NCBI GenBank assembly: GCA_030063045.1
Contig: JAQSEB010000082.1
Span: 372,001-436,000, forward strand
Direction of reading: 5' to 3'
From: Pratylenchus scribneri
Lineage: Eukaryota > Nematoda > Chromadorea > Rhabditida > Pratylenchidae
Length of the DNA stretch: 64,000 nucleotides
The notes beneath the pieces were generated by a model. That model was given only the letters and a program-made list of their open reading frames with translations, did no database searches and was not told the DNA's origin. How positions within the stretch are numbered: the first letter of the stretch is position 1; every line of letters begins with the position of its first letter. Below, piece by piece: positions 23,880 to 40,563 of the stretch. Position numbers and translations under genes: made by a program.

Positions 23880-24281
23880 ATTTTGTATTTTCAATTTAAT
23901 AAATTAAACTCAAAAATTGTCTTAAAGCTGAAAAGAAAAAAAGCATAGATTTTAAAATAAATTAATTAATTTTTTTGAGTAAACTGGTCTGGTTCGATGA
24001 AAACTTCTTCGAACCTCGACTAAAATATGCGCGTAACAACTGCGCTATTCATAACATGTTTGTGTTTTATTTTAGTCATCCATCATTTTGGATAGAGTTT
24101 TGTTTTAACGTCTTAATAAAAATAAAATGAGGAGGGGAACAGGATCCGGGACTGGCATGGCTAATAACATTCCTCCTCATTCCTCACAATTTTCACCAAA
24201 AACTTTTGTATTTGTAATATTAATTTCTTTTTAGATTTTAATTAAATTCAATCAGGATAAGCAACCAATCAATCCAATCCA
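23880..24281. promoter_or_regulatory. Shared divergent upstream region of Lgl-like and golga7 genes
   Basis: A 402-bp AT-rich interval between two start codons pointing apart; it must hold both promoters unless distant exons exist. No TATA box or known operator can be named with confidence. Confidence 0.4.
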
Positions 24282-24904
24282 ATGTCTACAAACAATTTGA
24301 ATTATTCTGGAAAGCGCAAAATCGCATTAAATGAGTGCAGAAAGATTTACATTCAACGAGACTATAGCCAAGCATTGATCGTTCGTTTTTCTACAGAATT
24401 TCCGGAAGAATTGGACAATTATGTAAGGAGAATAGTTAAAACATTAAATCAATCGTATTTTAGATAGAAGACCGACAAATCTGGCTGAATTTTGTCAATG
24501 ATTTAAATCAAATCTATGCAGAAGCGGAGAAATTGTCTGGAAGAGCTTATCTCGAAAATATATTAGGTTTATTTTTACTTTTTATTACCTTAATAAATAT
24601 AATATTCTTCAGGTTTCATCACTTGCCATATTTCGCGTTTATGCTTCAAATCTTTATGGAAACAAAAACTTGAAGAAGCCGAGTCACTTATTGATGAAAC
24701 AAACCAACAAAGCTTTGTTCCACACGGATTGTACGTGACAAATCCGCTGGATAAGGGTTTCCGCGTGGTAAATTATTTTGCATAAAATTATAAATCAATT
24801 TTACTGATTGATTTTAGATCGAGATTGTTCTGCTGGAAGAGTCAATTTCGGACAAACAGAAGAACATTTCCTCCCCGACCGCCGTTGTTTTGCAGCCAAG
24901 ATGA
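24282..24904 (+). CDS. Golga7/Erf4-family palmitoyltransferase accessory subunit
   Basis: Four exons (24282-24422, 24464-24566, 24613-24767, 24818-24904) make 162 codons including stop, close to the length of Golga7 (about 137 residues) plus a short tail. Golga7 partners DHHC9-type enzymes to palmitoylate Ras and other proteins at the Golgi. Matching features are RKIYIQRDYSQALIVRFST, ELDNYIEDRQIWLNFVNDLN, IYAEAEKLSGRAYLENILGF, then PHGLYVTNPLDKGFRVIEIV and an acidic LLEES. The Cys residues after GFITCHISRLCF correspond to the conserved palmitoylated cysteine region. The next gene, a prolyl-tRNA synthetase, starts 189 bp downstream on the same strand, close enough for an operon. Confidence 0.9.
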
Positions 24905-25093
24905 TGATGATCTTTTATTGACAAATTATCAAAAATCAAACACAAATTTCGCAAATATTCCAAAAAACACAGCATATAAAATTCCATTTAGTATTTAAAA
25001 GTTGTATTAAATGTGCTATTTGTCTTTGAATGAACATTTTAAAATATTTGTCATTAAACAATTCAATTAATTACTTTTTCCAATCACAAGTGA

Positions 25094-27121
<2,028 letters not shown>

Positions 27122-27598
27122 AAAATCGATATTATATTTCAATATTTTCTTTGTTTTTATTCTGTTATTTTTATACAATTACCGGAATAAAATAATCAAA
27201 TTTATCGGGGTTTTGAATTAATAATGCCGCTGATTGGTTTAAGGTGAAATTGACCATGAGGGTTTTCAAAAATGGTTTTTAGAAATGATTTTTTCGAAAT
27301 ATTTAAACATCGACCAGTTAAAATTTCACTCAAACGGATTCTCGTCAAACTATGAGAGATTTAAACCACTAATTAGTCAAATTCACTATCTCTTCCAGTC
27401 ATAAATACCATTTTAATTAAAAAAATGCAATCAAATTGATTCAAAATCTTTATTCAAATTTTCTAAAGGTCGACTTAGGCAAAATAATAATGTGAACCAA
27501 AGAAAATTAAGGTGATTCGGAGAATATCGACGGAGATTATATTTTATAATAAGCAAAAATATGTCAATGTGTGTAATTATTCATCATTTTTGAGCAAT
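27122..27598. other. Intergenic between convergent genes
   Basis: AT-rich 3' flank shared by the ProRS and acyl-CoA synthetase genes, with a poly(A) signal AATAAA at 27186-27191 for ProRS. No other feature seen. Confidence 0.5.
27186..27191 (+). terminator. Candidate poly(A) signal of prolyl-tRNA synthetase gene
   Basis: AATAAA 65 bp after the stop codon. Spacing is typical for a nematode 3' UTR. Confidence 0.5.
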
Positions 27599-30636
<3,038 letters not shown>

Positions 30637-31071
30637 CCTTTGAATTGTTTTTTCTGAAGTTAGTGAAAAATTAATTATGTTTATGATTCATCTTTTTAAC
30701 TTTTTCTACGTAATTTAATGTCAGCTATTTAAGATGAAGTACCCATCCCCGTCTATCCATTTTTATGAGCTTGTATCTCTAAGCTAAAACACGCTATTTG
30801 TTTTAGCAAAATCGTTTTAAAATATCTATCTTAAACTCATTTAAAATAATTATTCCAAATTTTTTACTCACCTTTATTATGTCGCTGTTTATAGATCTCG
30901 TCAATTTTTTGAATAATTGATATCGTTCGCTGAAATTTGTAAGATTTGTATGAAATGTTGATTAAAAAATGAATAAATCAAAATATGATTAATGTAAATA
31001 TACATTAAATTTGCAAAAAATGTGAACAAAATTTAAAAACAAAATGCTTTATGCAAAATAATGAATTAAAA
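30637..31071 (-). other. Spacer with a possible 5' exon of the acyl-CoA synthetase gene
   Basis: Between SF3A3 and the acyl-CoA synthetase. A 58-nt segment 30872-30929 on the minus strand is bounded by an AAATTTCAG acceptor and a GTGAGT donor. Joined to the acceptor at 654-656 of the next exon (exon from 30653), it extends the acyl-CoA synthetase frame by some 25 residues without a stop (IIQKIDEIYKQRHNKEKTIQ). It contains no ATG, so it would need a further upstream exon or be untranslated. Confidence 0.4.
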
Positions 31072-33080
31072 TCAAAGTAATCCTTGTCTCTTGAGATCCT
31101 CGAAAGTTCGTCGATTCACAACATTTCCCAGCGAGTCTTCATATTCTTCATCCATATCCGGATTCCACTTGTTTCGGTTTCGATCTTCGCAAATTTTCTT
31201 CCATAATCTTAAATATAAAATTTAATCAAAGTTAAATTTGGAATATTTAAACTCACTCAATTGCGTCATTGATCTTTGTGATGTTTGTAAAATGAGCCGT
31301 ATTCGGTATCCCCAAGCATCGCATTCCATGTGAATGTCGCCATTCCTTTTTAAATTTGAGGTTTATTAAATTTAAATTAAAAATAACTCACAGTAAAATG
31401 TCGCTGAAATGCTTTCGGTCCCTTGTACACTTGGTTGCCACAAATCTCGCAGCTGTAACCAATGTTCAATCCATGAAGTTTGTAGAGCCAGTATGGAATT
31501 GGTTTCCCATCCCAGTCGAGTGGCAAATTCTTCGGATTGTATGGCACATCATTGTCCTCTTCCTCGACTTCATAAAATTCTTCCACATCATCCTCCTCCT
31601 CTTCTTCGCCAACAGCACGTGCCTGCTTCCTTTCAATGTTTTCTTTGGTGGCTGCTCTTTCAGCGCTCACCAATTCGGACAATCTTAAAAGGAATAAAAT
31701 GCTTATAATTTCGGAGGTTTTTTTTGGGTTTTGGCCATCTTAAGGTTTTATAGTCATCTCAAGGTTTTCCGACCATCTCGAGGTTTTTTGGTCATCTTAA
31801 TCTATCTTAAGTTTTCTGACCATCTAAGTATTTTTCTCCAACTAACCTTAGCACATGGCATTCAAGTTTGGCCAAATTGTATTTGCGTTTCCCTTCTTTG
31901 TCGATGCCATTTTCGGTGGATTTAACATTTTTCGAATTGCCATTCCTATTGTTTTTGGCATCGAACAATCGTTGGGCACGTTCCAAAGGAGTTCTGAAAA
32001 TTACAATTATTAAAATGTTTTTAAAAAATACTATTAAAATTACCCTCCACATTTAAGGCCATGAGCAATGAGTGCTGATTTCAGACGATCTCCGCCAAGG
32101 GCCAAAAGTTCTTCGACGCTGTTGTATTGCGATAAATCCAAATCCGCCGCAGCAGGTTGATTGAATTTTGCCAATGCACCGCCGGTCTTCTCTTCTGACC
32201 ATCCCGTAACTTTTCCTTCTTTCCATTTTGCATCAAATTCCTAATAAAATTATTTTATGAAGATTGATTTAAAATTTCAATTAAACCTTATCAACACAAG
32301 CCAATTCGTAGTCGGTGTCAATCAGCGGCTTTGCACGATGTAGAAAATCCGCCAAATATTCAGCCAAGGCCTCAACATAGCTTTTGTAGGCGCCGGTCTT
32401 CTTTGTTTTCTCTTTGGAGATCTCATGAAGATGATCAAACTTTGAGATGTAATTGATGTAGTCAATGCGCTTAAATGTAATTAATTTAGATTTATTTATG
32501 GTCAAATAAAAACAAACATTGACTCCTTTCAAGTTCATATAATGTTCATGAAGAATGTGCATATCCAAGAATTTTCCATAGCCCTCTTCATCTGAGAAAC
32601 GGACCATCTCTTTTTCGACTCGCTCCGGGTCTTGGACAAAGTTTGCCATTTCTTGAAATTCGATTGTCAATGGCCGCGCTGTTTCATTTGGATTTTTTCG
32701 GTGGATATCCTTCAGTGTTTTGAGCCGGGAGTAGAATTCAGCAAATTCATTTGGGCCACCAATCGCTTGCATTTCCTTGGAGCGCTCTCCATTCTCGTCA
32801 GCATAAACTTTGACCAATTTTTGTGTTGATGATAAACAACGCTAAATTTTAGATTGTTAGTTCAAATGAAAGTTGTTAAGAAACCTCAATCAAGGACTTC
32901 ACTCGTTGATCCGAATTGATTTTTTCGCGTTGCTAAATATTAAAATGGTTTATTTGTTCTTATCTCGTAATTAAAATAACTCACTGTTTTCTTTTCAATC
33001 AGAAATTCCTTAGTCATCATGTCGAAGCATCTTTCCCGCTCTTCATGACAATTTCTTTGAATTTCAATTAAAGAGTCCAT
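31072..33080 (-). CDS. Splicing factor 3A subunit 3 (SF3a60)
   Basis: Multi-exon gene, about 500 residues, from ATG 33080 to the stop at 31072-31074. SF3a60 is part of the U2 snRNP and helps bind it to the branch site in the nucleus. The N-terminus [20 protein letters not shown] is the canonical SF3A3 start. It is followed by [20 protein letters not shown], then [20 protein letters not shown], a SAP-like segment [20 protein letters not shown], and an acidic linker. The C-terminal matrin-type C2H2 zinc finger reads [20 protein letters not shown] with the final His in EWRHSHGM. The end EDLKRQGLL is conserved. One intron (about 31684-31845) contains short CCATCT..AAGGTTTT repeats. Confidence 0.95.
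31700..31835. repeat. Short imperfect tandem repeat in SF3A3 intron
   Basis: About five degenerate units of roughly 22 bp of the type CATCTCAAGGTTTTCCGAC, lying in one small intron of the SF3A3 gene. Confidence 0.6.
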
Positions 33081-33674
33081 TTTTTGTTTGATTTAATCTA
33101 AACAAAAATATTTGTTATTGTGAGGATTGGGATTGATTGGGATAGAATTAATGATAATGATTCACTCTTCGACGCGACATTACTTTACTAGAGCCGAAAT
33201 TGAAAATAAAAAGAAAAAATGATGGATGTGGATGTTGAGTAGAAGTAGAGAAGAGTGGAGTTGTGTTGTATTTGTATATGTGTTGTGCATTGTGCAATAC
33301 AAAAATCGATATTATTCTTTTTTTCTCTCTCTCTTCTAATTCTATTCGCAAGCTACTGTAATGATGACATTTTATCCACAATAAGCAATTGCTTTGCTTT
33401 GCTTGCTTGCTTGTTCACGCTCACGGCGGTCCAAATCTTCAAACAAATCCAAACTCCAAATGCGGATGTGAGGTGAAGGCGCACGTGGAAAAATGATGAA
33501 ATGTGTGAAATTTTAAGAAACCGATTTTGTAGCATTAGCAGTTAGCACAAATGATTTTTTTAAAAACCATCATTTTTATTTTATTTTCTAATCACTAAGT
33601 AATCGAATCTAATTAATCTGCTCATTTTTAGAAGAATTTCAAGTAAATCAAAACGTTCAACAATCAAAGACGAA
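33081..33674. promoter_or_regulatory. Shared divergent upstream region of SF3A3 and a secreted-protein gene
   Basis: A 594-bp interval between two divergent start codons. It contains a CT-run near 33320-33340 and TTTTAG/TCAG sites close to 33631 that could accept a spliced leader. No exon or RNA gene is supported. Confidence 0.4.
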
Positions 33675-34560
33675 ATGTACCGACGCTTTTATTTGTTCAT
33701 CACACTCTTTGTGGTGGCCATGGCCATCATCTCTTCAACAATTGCCGCCGACACAAATCATACGGATTCGGATTGTGATATCACTCATGAGTTGTACAGC
33801 AAATATTTGGGAACGAAAGGAATAGAAGATGGCAAACATACAAAAACATGTACTCAACCAGGTATTTTTATCATCGTTCATTTATAAATCAACCATCACC
33901 TTTTAAAATAGGATGCTTCTACATATTCAAACAAAATAATCTTTGGAAAAAATGGGCACCTTCACTCTTCGCTCGCGGACTCAAAGACAAAGACGAAACA
34001 ATCGTAAAATAAAAATGTTATTTTTAAAAGCACAATATTCTAAATTATAGATGGGATGCCGCTATGACATACCTTATTTGATCCAGAGAACTCATGGCGC
34101 CGCTGACCGAAGTCTGCATAAAATTCTTGAAATGCTTCGTGCCTGCTTCATCCGGAAGACAACTTCGACCACTGCTGATGAAGGCGACCGTCATTCATTC
34201 TGTCAACCGGAATATGCCAAAAACACGACGACCACCACAACACCGTTTGTCCAAACTACATCTTCAATCAATGAGGCCGGAGCGAACAGGAAACAAGACG
34301 ACGATCCTGACGAAGCTTGGGTTGATCGACATTTGCCGAGTGTTCAGGAAAATTGCTTCTAGTGAGTTCAAAATTTTTGTCCATTATCAATTCAATATTT
34401 GGAATTAAGTAACTTCGCCAATGGCATCTTCTTCGTCAAATCTGGCAAACGTAATCTTGTTGTATGCTGCAGTGAGAAGAAGGACGACAACCTCCGAGAG
34501 AAATGCTTAAAAGTCACCGAGGATATTGATTCAAAGAAATGGCGTAACAAAGATGCTTGA
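33675..34560 (+). CDS. Secreted cysteine-containing protein of unknown family
   Basis: Four exons joined in frame: from 33675 with donor after ACTCAACCAG, then the exon beginning GATGCTTC (from about 33911), the large exon from 34051, and the last exon from 34412 to the TGA at 34558-34560. The product has a clear signal peptide (MYRRFYLFITLFVVAMAIIS, cleavage likely after Ala in STIAA). A mature part of about 250 residues has roughly ten cysteines, a Thr-rich segment (NTTTTTTPFVQTTSS) that may be O-glycosylated, and an end NLVVCCSEKKDD...KWRNKDA. There is no transmembrane helix. The third exon would end at a TAG if the GTGAGT donor inside it were not used. I do not recognise the family; nematode-specific secreted proteins of this form are common. 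Confidence 0.72.
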
Positions 34561-35161
34561 ATTATTGGGCGAATGATGAATGCCATATAAGTATAATACC
34601 AATATTGTGCCAAAGTATTATTTGTTAGATGTTGTTTTTGTTATTTAATTGCATAAAATTATAAATGTTAAAATCAAAGCTTCTTCAATTTTTATGTTCA
34701 TTAATCATTATTAAATTTCTGCCCACGAATGAATTCATTTTTAAATAAATTGTTTTTAACATTTGAACTGATCGATTTAAGCCACAATCATTTGGCTTCT
34801 TCGATTATCCAACATTTGTTCTCTTCCCTAAAACGCACATGGATTGATTGCCACTTCTTCTTCTGAAGCAAGTGGCTGGCCCCACATTTTGCAATTTGGA
34901 GGCAATGGCTTTTGGGTCGATCGGCGGGGTCGTTTATGATCGGAAGTGGTGAGTGTTGGCTTTTCTTCATTTTATTCTTTCTACTCTCTTTTAATAGAAT
35001 AGGCCAGAATAATGGGCGCCTTTTAATGCTGAGATTTACCCAGGCAAATTTAAGGCATTTATTGAATTATTTCTAAATTAAATTGCCTTAATTTGTTTAA
35101 ATATTCAATATTTTTACTCCAAAATTTACAATCAATTAATTCAATAATATTCACAGATGAG
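34561..35161. other. Intergenic
   Basis: AT-rich 3' flank of the secreted-protein gene followed by upstream sequence of the ENPP gene. A TTCACAG acceptor immediately upstream of the ENPP ATG (near 35155) is a candidate spliced-leader site. Nothing else recognised. Confidence 0.45.
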
Positions 35162-37251
35162 ATGAATATATTGCAATTCCTTTTGAGTTTATGCTCATTT
35201 TTCCTATGCAATGTCCTCCTCGCATACGGTGCCTCACAAAAAGAACCGGTTGGCCAGAACCTTGTGATACTTTTGATTGATGGTTGTTTTATTTTATTCC
35301 ATAATTTTTTAATCATTATTAATTTAGGCTTTGGTGCACAATTATTCAATAGCACGGATGCTAGGGTCAAATATGGGACGAAAATGCTTCTCGAGGTAAT
35401 CACATTGAACTGCAAAACAAATTAATACATTTCAAATTTAGAATGGAATTGAGGCCGAATCGCTGAAGCCAGTTTTTCCAACACAACTTTACCCAAATTG
35501 GTTTAGTTTGGCTACAGGTCAACATATTTTTTATAAATTCATTTAATGAGAAAAATTCACAGGACTTTATGTGGAAAATCACAATTTCACCGCCGATTTT
35601 ATGTATGACCAGGAGAGGTCTGCCCTCTTTCAACGTGATATGGGTGCAACGGATTCGGACCATGTGTGGTGGAAAACAATGTCGCCACCGTTTTGGTATG
35701 CCGTAGGCAAAGCCGGAATCGATGTTCATTGCTATTGGTTTGCAACATGCCATGTAATTTTCATTTTATTCACAACTTTTACACACGAATATTAATTACA
35801 GAAGGCTCATGTCGATTTGATTGTTCAAGTTCCACAGGATCGACGGCATAGTTTTAATAGGTAAAATAATTAATTAGGTTATCCGAATTTGATTTTTGGA
35901 TCACTTTTAATAGTTCAAAAACCGGTTTAAAATTTTAAAACCAGTTTTTAAACCATTCAATGTAATCAGAATTCATCAATAAATTATTAATTTTTATCAT
36001 TTTAATAGAACGCTGGATACGGATTTATTCCCGCACATTGTCAAAGTTATGAAGCACATTAGCAAATATCAAGTTTATAGGCAACAGGTCGGTTACAAAA
36101 ATAATTAAATTTTACCTAACTTACCCAATTTTTAAGCTCGTTTTACTTCGCTATGATGGACTGGGCAGAGCATTGAGGGAACATGGCGAAGAATCGGCTC
36201 AAACCGTTCAAGCGCTGTCCAATGTTGATCAACAAATCCGAAAAATACAAGAGGAAATGAACATTTGGAATTTGCATGAATCAACAAATTTAATTGTGCT
36301 TTCGGACCACGGGCTAATGGCCGTCAAAGAAGAGGACCAATTTTTCATTGAAGAATGTCTGGCGGACTTTGCCAAAATCAAGCAAGTCGCCAATTCATTG
36401 TCATTTGCAATGATTTGGCCTGAGGAGGGGGAAGAGGTTGGTTCAGGGCAGCAAAATTGGTGGAAAAATTCGTTTTACGGATTTAGGACACAATCTTCTT
36501 TGAGCTGAAAGTTTGCGACCAATGGGCCAATGTCGGTGGTGGCAGTGATTATGACGCCAATGAAGATGAACAATTGGTCAGCGTTTACCGGCGCCAGGAA
36601 ATTCCCGATCGATATCATTGGAAAGTAAAAAAACATTAAAATTAAAAATTGATTTTTAATCATTGATAAATTTAGCATTCCCGTTTCATGGCTCCAATTG
36701 TTTTGATTGCCCGTCCTGGAGTTGTTCTTCTGACCGTAAGCGGATTAATTGGATTAAATTTAAATAATAAAAATAATTTTCAGAGGCAAATTCCCACAAC
36801 GGATGTTAGCGAACGTTTTGGACGGGAATGGAAAATGTTGGATGGATGGGACAATGAGAGGGAACAAATGCAAGGCATTTTCATGGCCAGAGGACCCGGT
36901 TTGAATTTATTTTAATCAATTTGATTAATAAATATTCCATTTTAGCATTCAAATCTGCATTCAGTGGGGAACCAATTGAAATTGTGGATATTTATCAGGT
37001 AAAAAAGATTTAAAAATTATTTTTATAAACCCTTCAATTTAAAGTTGGTTCTAAACATACTCGGCGTCGATCCAACACATGAAACCAATGGAACATGGGA
37101 ACGTGTTTCGGAATATCTCGGAGATGATTTGGAAGAAAGAAGATACGAACCACAAAGCTTTGCCCTTCCCAACACAGTTCCTCAATTAGCTTTCTTCATT
37201 GTTAGCACATTATCCCAGATTTTAATTCTGTTTATTTTAGTGAATTTTTAA
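35162..37251 (+). CDS. Ectonucleotide pyrophosphatase/phosphodiesterase (ENPP family)
   Basis: Multi-exon gene, about 540 residues, ATG 35162 to TAA 37249-37251. ENPPs are extracellular Zn enzymes that split phosphodiester or pyrophosphate bonds of nucleotides or lipids. Visible features: signal peptide MNILQFLLSLCSFFLCNVLL; first metal Asp in NLVILLIDGFGAQLF; the catalytic Thr in KPVFPTQLYPNWFSLATGLY; PPFWYAVGKAGIDVHCYWFA; and metal ligands in TNLIVLSDHGLMAV. Further on are the HGW/H-like region MQGIFMARGPAFKSAF and IVDIYQLVLNILGVDPTHET. It ends with a hydrophobic C-terminal helix (QLAFFIVSTLSQILILFILV), giving a type I membrane protein or GPI-like anchor. There is no somatomedin-B or nuclease-like domain, so it resembles ENPP4-7. 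The lustrin-type gene follows 225 bp downstream. Confidence 0.9.
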
Positions 37252-37476
37252 ATTTCATATTTCCCTCATTGTCGCTTATTTAGTTTTACAAAATCAATTG
37301 GAAAATAGATAAATTTTTATAAAAAACTGTTCAATTGCATGGCTTTTGGATGGGTGGAAATTGGGGTTAATTACTTTGCTTTGTTTAGCATTGGGGTGGA
37401 GGGATTTTGTTGTGACCTAAATTGTTTTAATCCATCAGTGGATCTAAATAGACTTTAGTTAATTTCCTCAGTTTTA

Positions 37477-39369
37477 ATGTTTAATTCTCATCAAATTTTC
37501 ATCCATTTAATTTTGATTGTTTATTCGCAGGCTAATAGTTTGTTTCCCATTTTTATTAATAAATGCCATTCCATTATTAAAGAGGATAAACGATTCAATT
37601 GTCCAAATGATGGAATTCCAAAAGAGGAGAATGGCAAAATAGTTCAATGCCTTCCAGGTAAATCAGTCACGATGGATTTTGTTTTTTCCGGAATGATTCT
37701 GATTTTTTGTGTTTTCCGGAAAGAATTCTGATTTTTTGTGTTTTCCGGAAAGAATTCTGATTTTTTGTGTTTTCCGGAATGAATTCTGATTTTTTGTATT
37801 TTCCGGAAAGATTCTGATTTTTTGTGTTTTCCGGAAAGAATTCTGATTATTTGTGTTTTCCCGAATGAATTCTGATTTTTTGTGTTTTCCGGAATGAATT
37901 CTGATTTTTTGTGTTTTCCGGAAAGATTCTGATTTTTTGTGTTTTCCGGAAACAATTCTGATTTTTTGTATTTTCCGGAAAGATTCTGATTTTTTGTGTT
38001 TTCCGGAAACAATTCTGATTTTTTGTGTTTTCCGGAATGAATTCTGATTTTTTGTATTTTCCGGAAAGATTCTGATTTTTTGTGTTTTCCGGAAAGATTC
38101 TGATTTTTTGTGTTTTCCGGAATGAATTCTGATTTTTTGTATTTTCCGGAAAGTTTCTGGATTTTTTGTGTTTTCCGGAAAGATTCTGATTTTTTGTGTT
38201 TTCCGGAAAGATTCTGATTTTTTGTGTTTTCCGGAATGAATTCTGATTTTTTGTATTTTCCGGAAAGATTCTGATTTTTTGTGTTTTCCGGAAAGAATTC
38301 TGATTATTTGTGTTTTCCGGAATGAATTCTGATTTTTTGTGTTTTCCGGAATGAATTCTGATTTTTTTGTGTTTTCCGGAAAGATTCTGATTTTTTGTGT
38401 TTTCCGGAAACAATTCTGATTTTTTGTGTTTTCCGGAAAGATTCTGATTTTTTGTGTTTTCCGGAAAGAATTCTGATTTTTTGTATTTTTCGGAATTTTC
38501 ATTTTCCGGTACTTAAATTTCATAAAAAGGAAGAGCTTCAACTGCTGATTGTGGTCCCGATCATGCATGCTTCTTTTCCGGATTCAATTATCAATGCTGC
38601 CCAAGTTCAATGGATAAAGATGGCGATATTAACAATGTTGATCAAGAAGAATGCACGGGGAATGCATTGGTTGTGTTGGATTCAAATGGCCTCCCCTCTC
38701 GTTGTGACGATTCTGGAGAATGCCCTTCGGTAAAATATGATGTCATCAAATAAATTTTATGAATCCTCCTCGGAATTCAGCGTGGAATGTTTTGCCATGG
38801 TGGAATTTGCTGTGAATATTTCAAATTGAATGGGGGATTTATGAATAAAGGGAGTGGACAAAAGGGGGGAATTACTCAAATTAGACCAGTCGATGGGAAT
38901 ATTACACCAAAATTGGAATCATCATTACAAAATCCAACAATTCCGTTGGAAATGGCCAGAACAAATGCTGCGGAATATGATGAAAATGTTTGAATTTGAA
39001 GAGTAAAATTGATAAATTTAACTCAAATTGAAGGATTCCCTTGGATTCGAAGAATCCACCACCACATCCATGCCCAGCAGCAACATCCATCGTGAAGAAA
39101 TGGATAAAAGGATGGAAGGAAGTAGTAAAAATGGCTTGGATGTACCACATGAATATGCCCCACCGAAAAATTTATTCGACTCAACCCAAGAACCAAAAAA
39201 TGAAATTGGAGAAACGGCAAAAAAATTTTTGTTGGAACAAATAAAGTCAGTCTTTGTTTTTCAAAAATTTTCATCGGAATTTTTCAGAGAGGGATGGCCT
39301 TATAATGAAAAATATTATAGACCTCCTGCTGGCAATACGGAAGGTCATTTTCAAGGCCAAAAAAATTAA
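37477..39369 (+). CDS. Secreted protein with lustrin-type cysteine-rich repeats
   Basis: Exons 37477-37657, then from 38530, then from about 38781, about 39033 and about 39288 to TAA at 39367-39369. A signal peptide (IFIHLILIVYSQANSLF) leads into FNCPNDGIPKEENGKIVQCL. After a large intron come cysteine repeats of the lustrin type: ADCGPDHACFFSGFNYQCCP and GECPSRGMFCHGGICCEY. The C-terminal half is hydrophilic, without cysteine, and ends NTEGHFQGQKN. Nematode genomes carry many secreted proteins with this repeat; an extracellular matrix or protease-inhibitor-like role is inferred, not shown. The intron 37658-38529 is almost wholly the 29-bp minisatellite, array 2. The exon ending ...AAYDEN needs splicing at 38993 to avoid an in-frame TGA. 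Confidence 0.75.
37676..38497. repeat. 29-bp minisatellite, array 2
   Basis: About 28 units of the same repeat as array 1, but with more variety: 28-bp units (GAAAGATTCTG in place of GAAAGAATTCTG), GAATGAATTC variants and GTATTTTCC variants. They alternate in what looks like a higher-order pattern. It fills intron 37658-38529. The minus strand is open for 301 codons through it; this is an artefact of the repeat. Confidence 0.95.
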
Positions 39370-39512
39370 ATTTCCAACTCATCTATTCAGACATAATCGT
39401 TTTGAGGAATAGAGGAAGACCCGAGGCGATTGTTCATTTCCCTAATTGGCCCTGAATTTGTGCAACTTTTATTGGAATTGAAAAAAAAAATTAAAAAATA
39501 TTAAATTGCATA

Positions 39513-40246
39513 TTAACAATCTTTTTCTGATTCTTTCTTGTCTTTGTCCACTTCTTTCTTAATAAATCGATTCTTGTCCAATTCTTTCTTCACATAATCA
39601 ATCAGATTTGCCTGTCTTCTTGATTCCAATTCTTCCATGGATGGATATGGGTTACCTTAAATTGCAGGATTAAATTATCAATTGAATTTCACCCATTTTT
39701 ACCTTTCAATTCCAACACACCAATTGGGTAATGTTTCCAAAATGTGTTGGTCTTTGTCACCGCTGATTTCATTCTCACCGTGGGAAATCGATAAAGTTCA
39801 GTGTACGGTTTATCGATTGGATAATCCTTGAAGCGAGGAATCAAAATGTTGAACATTTTATCCAGTAAATCCTCCTCAATGAACCACCATCGATACATTT
39901 CCATTGTGTATCCGTCATTGGCCCCCCGGTGAACGCCCATTTGAATGAGCTATAAATTGGTTCGATTTATTTCAAATTTGGGTAATTTTAGGCTCACCCT
40001 TTCGAGATATTGACGGCATTCCACTGAATTAAATTTTAATTTATTTAATAATTAGAATTTTAAAATACCTGCGCGATTATATCGGAATTCACAGCGTTCT
40101 TCCCTGATTGTCCGATTTACCATTTTTCTCAACAATTCAAGGTGGCCTCGTGGATTTTCGAAATTGAGCAATTTTAGCCTTTGTGCCTGATGATAAATTT
40201 GCACTTTGATTTTTGGCAATGAAGGAATTAATCGATGGGTTGACAT
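39513..40246 (-). CDS. Mitochondrial ribosomal protein L17 (bL17m)
   Basis: Several exons, about 190 residues, ATG 40246 to TAA 39513-39515. It is a component of the large subunit of the mitochondrial ribosome. Conserved bL17 features: RGHLELLRKMVNRTIREERC, the CRQYLERLIQMG helix, and the mitochondrial-type YRWWFIEEDLLDKMFNILIP followed by RFKDYPIDKPYTELYRFPT. A charged Lys/Glu-rich C-terminal tail (KKELDKNRFIKKEVDKDKKE) extends past the core. It lies in the same direction as and 317 bp downstream of the Rab-like gene. Confidence 0.9.
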
Positions 40247-40563
40247 TTTAAAATTGACTAAAAATGATGGAAAATTATTAATTTTAAATTAATTTGGAAA
40301 TATTTTAAATGATGGAAAACAAAATAAAATCAAATAAATTGAACAAAAATATTCAAAAAATTTATTCACAATAATCAATTATTAAATCAATATTGGGTGA
40401 AATATGTGTGATAAAAGCAAATTGATGAGAATTTTTGGATAAAAGCCGCCTTTCTGGTTTAATTTTTGTTTTTGGGTGTTCGCTGAGATTCAAGAGAAAA
40501 AGCGTAGTGAATTAACAAAAAAAAATGATTAAAGTGAATATATTCGTTTTGCATTCATCAAAT
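40247..40563. other. Spacer between Rab-like and mrpl-17 genes
   Basis: AT-rich, same-strand gene spacer of 317 bp with no exon. If the genes are operonic, a spliced-leader acceptor would be expected just above 40246. Confidence 0.4.

Noticed and set aside
37644..38568. Long minus-strand open frames through the 29-bp array (up to 301 codons)
   Set aside because: The repeat unit lacks stops in that strand, so openness is expected; the translation is a monotonous KHKKSESFRK-type repeat inside an intron of a plus-strand gene.
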